Assembly: GCA_031283665.1 (NCBI GenBank)
Contig: JAITBJ010000016.1
Span: forward strand, 1 to 14,234
Source of the DNA: Candidatus Opitulatrix cubana
GTDB taxonomy: Bacteria; Actinomycetota; Actinomycetes; Actinomycetales; Bifidobacteriaceae
Direction of reading: 5' to 3'
DNA length: 14,234 nucleotides
A program made the position numbers and the translations under genes. The notes beneath the pieces are model-generated. The model saw only the letters and a list, made by a program, of their open reading frames with translations, was not told the DNA's origin and made no database searches. Shown here one piece after another: positions 13,943 through 14,234 of the stretch; position 1 is the first letter of the stretch, and every line of letters begins with the position of its first letter.

Positions 13943-13984
13943 CTACGCTTGCGCGGAAGCCTCATACACCCAAAAATTAAACAT
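13943..13984 (-). CDS. Possible 13-residue leader peptide
   Basis: An AAGGAG (13989-13994) lies 4 nt before an ATG that opens a 13-codon frame, MFNFWVYEASAQA, then TAG. The start codon lies inside one arm of the outer stem of the candidate RNA, so base pairing would hide it. Spacing is shorter than at most genes here. It may be a translated upstream frame, or a chance match. Confidence 0.2.
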   Translation of the reverse strand: MFNFWVYEASAQA

Positions 13985-14005
13985 TTCGCTCCTTAAAATA
14001 TCGTT

Positions 14006-14045
14006 TTGCTCTCAAAATTTGATTTTGTAAAATTCATTAGAGCAA
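14006..14045. repeat. 7-bp-stem hairpin in AT-rich spacer
   Basis: TTGCTCT (14006-14012) and AGAGCAA (14039-14045) are perfect reverse complements around a 26-nt AT loop, which itself contains CAAAAT/ATTTTG. There is no adjacent T-run on either strand that would make it a good terminator. On the minus strand it lies just before the AAGGAG of the possible leader peptide. Confidence 0.35.
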
Positions 14046-14091
14046 TTTTATTTCAAATTGAATATTCTATTTAATATCAGTATTTTTAAAA

Positions 14092-14234
14092 TTTTTTTTG
14101 ACATTTTTCAAATTCATAGCAAAACAGGGAAAAATAAAAAACGAACGGAGTTTTCTAACGAAAACAAATTTATTTTTATTTTTTCTCCGATACTTGCAAG
14201 GCAGTCTCGCACCTGTTAGAAAATGTCAAAAAAA
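14092..14234. repeat. Second nested palindrome with the same GACATTTT core
   Basis: The core at 14092-14107 is repeated inverted at 14220-14234, at the very end of the window. Between them, from outside in, are AACAGG/CCTGTT (14123-14128, 14212-14217) and a purine-rich/pyrimidine-rich pair (14127-14141, 14173-14188). A competing 9-bp pair (TTTTCTAAC 14151-14159, GTTAGAAAA 14215-14223) and GTTTTC-TAAC-GAAAAC at 14150-14165 also occur. I see no gene in this interval. Whether it is a regulatory structure or another unit of an interspersed palindromic repeat is open. Confidence 0.45.

Larger units (their letters stand above)
13825..13988 (-). ncRNA. Candidate structured small RNA or structured leader
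   Basis: Read on the minus strand, an outer stem of about 20 bp (13968-13988 with 13854-13875, one extra base) encloses about 90 nt of noticeably higher GC than the surroundings. Inside, ATACAGT and ACTGTAT form a perfect 7-bp hairpin. CTTCC/GGAAG or, alternatively, GCT-TCCGC/GCGGA-GTG-AGC can form, and CGC-GCAA-GCG is a GNRA-type tetraloop. The terminator follows directly. Outer closing stem, inner hairpins and terminator together suggest a stand-alone RNA of roughly 165 nt. Overall shape would allow a 6S-like RNA, but I do not recognise the family. A palindromic DNA element is the alternative. Confidence 0.4.
13746..14115. repeat. Long imperfect inverted repeat upstream of rpsJ
   Basis: Arm 13746-13772 and arm 14090-14115 are reverse complements over 27/26 bases with one A/T indel; both contain TTTTTTTTGACATTTTT on one strand. 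Further in, 13791-13801 and 14056-14066 match perfectly (11 bp), and 13854-13875 pairs with 13968-13988. The nesting gives a dyad-symmetric region of about 370 bp. It could be a palindromic mobile or repetitive element, or paired regulatory sites; no transposase is present. Confidence 0.6.

Noticed and set aside
13858..13980. Forty-codon plus-strand ORF starting MFNFMGRSL inside the structured region
   Set aside because: It has no Shine-Dalgarno, its start and end lie in the two arms of an inverted repeat, and its composition looks arbitrary. It is more likely a by-product of the symmetric sequence.
13854..13988. Retron-type msr/msd RNA, suggested by the closing inverted repeats
   Set aside because: No reverse transcriptase frame lies next to it; rpsJ follows on one side and structured non-coding DNA on the other.
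14098..14126. Rightward promoter from the plus-strand TTGACA copy
   Set aside because: At 16-18 nt downstream there is no hexamer resembling TATAAT, and no gene follows within the window.
14190..14212. tRNA-like stretch resembling an anticodon arm with CTTGCAA
   Set aside because: The flanking bases do not form a 5-bp anticodon stem, and no D-arm, T-arm or acceptor stem is found around it.
1..14234. Candidate phyla radiation (for example Saccharibacteria) origin
   Set aside because: L30 is present and the ribosomal-protein wording is actinobacterial; AT-richness and compactness alone are not enough.

Overview
The window is a nearly gap-free minus-strand block of 27 complete genes. It carries the S10 and spc ribosomal-protein operons fused in canonical order, followed by an unusual tail. 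Transcription runs from about 13.7 kb leftward. The order is rpsJ-rplC-rplD-rplW-rplB-rpsS-rplV-rpsC-rplP-rpmC-rpsQ-rplN-rplX-rplE-rpsN-rpsH-rplF-rplR-rpsE-rpmD-rplO-secY-adk, then an unrecognised lipoprotein gene, secG, rpsL and rpsG. Twenty-three genes encode ribosomal proteins (9 small-subunit, 14 large-subunit). Three encode the SecY and SecG translocon subunits and adenylate kinase. One is a lipoprotein of unknown role. A 28th reading frame, a small membrane protein, runs off the left edge.

The DNA is strikingly AT-rich, but the proteins read as Actinomycetota. S7, S12, S19, L16 and L3 (with SIGACATPGRVFKG) have actinobacterial wording, S14 is the four-cysteine zinc type, adenylate kinase is the short-LID type and SecG is actinobacterial in style. 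L30 is present, which argues against a CPR bacterium. An AT-rich, probably streamlined actinobacterium is the best guess from memory of the families; genus and order cannot be fixed from this window.

Layout. Positions 1-237 hold the partial membrane ORF and a short spacer. Positions 238-1384 hold rpsG, rpsL and secG. Positions 1386-3895 hold the lipoprotein gene, adk and secY. Positions 3903-8210 are the spc part and 8220-13620 the S10 part. Positions 13621-14234 have no convincing protein gene. They contain the rpsJ leader with a strong 5' hairpin and promoter-like hexamers, an intrinsic terminator pointing toward rpsJ, a candidate structured RNA just upstream of that terminator, and nested inverted repeats sharing a TTTTTTTGACATTTT core.

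The genes are packed for coupled translation. Twelve junctions are TAATG stop/start overlaps and most other gaps are under 20 bp; only rpsJ-rplC (27 bp) and secG-rpsL (56 bp) are longer. Points of interest are a natural Arg at S12 position 88 (a classic streptomycin-resistance substitution site), an L29 with a tail of eleven KKxxx pentads, low-complexity N-terminal extensions on L15 and S5, the relocation of rpsL-rpsG and secG behind adk with no fusA/tuf nearby, and the structure-rich region upstream of rpsJ.
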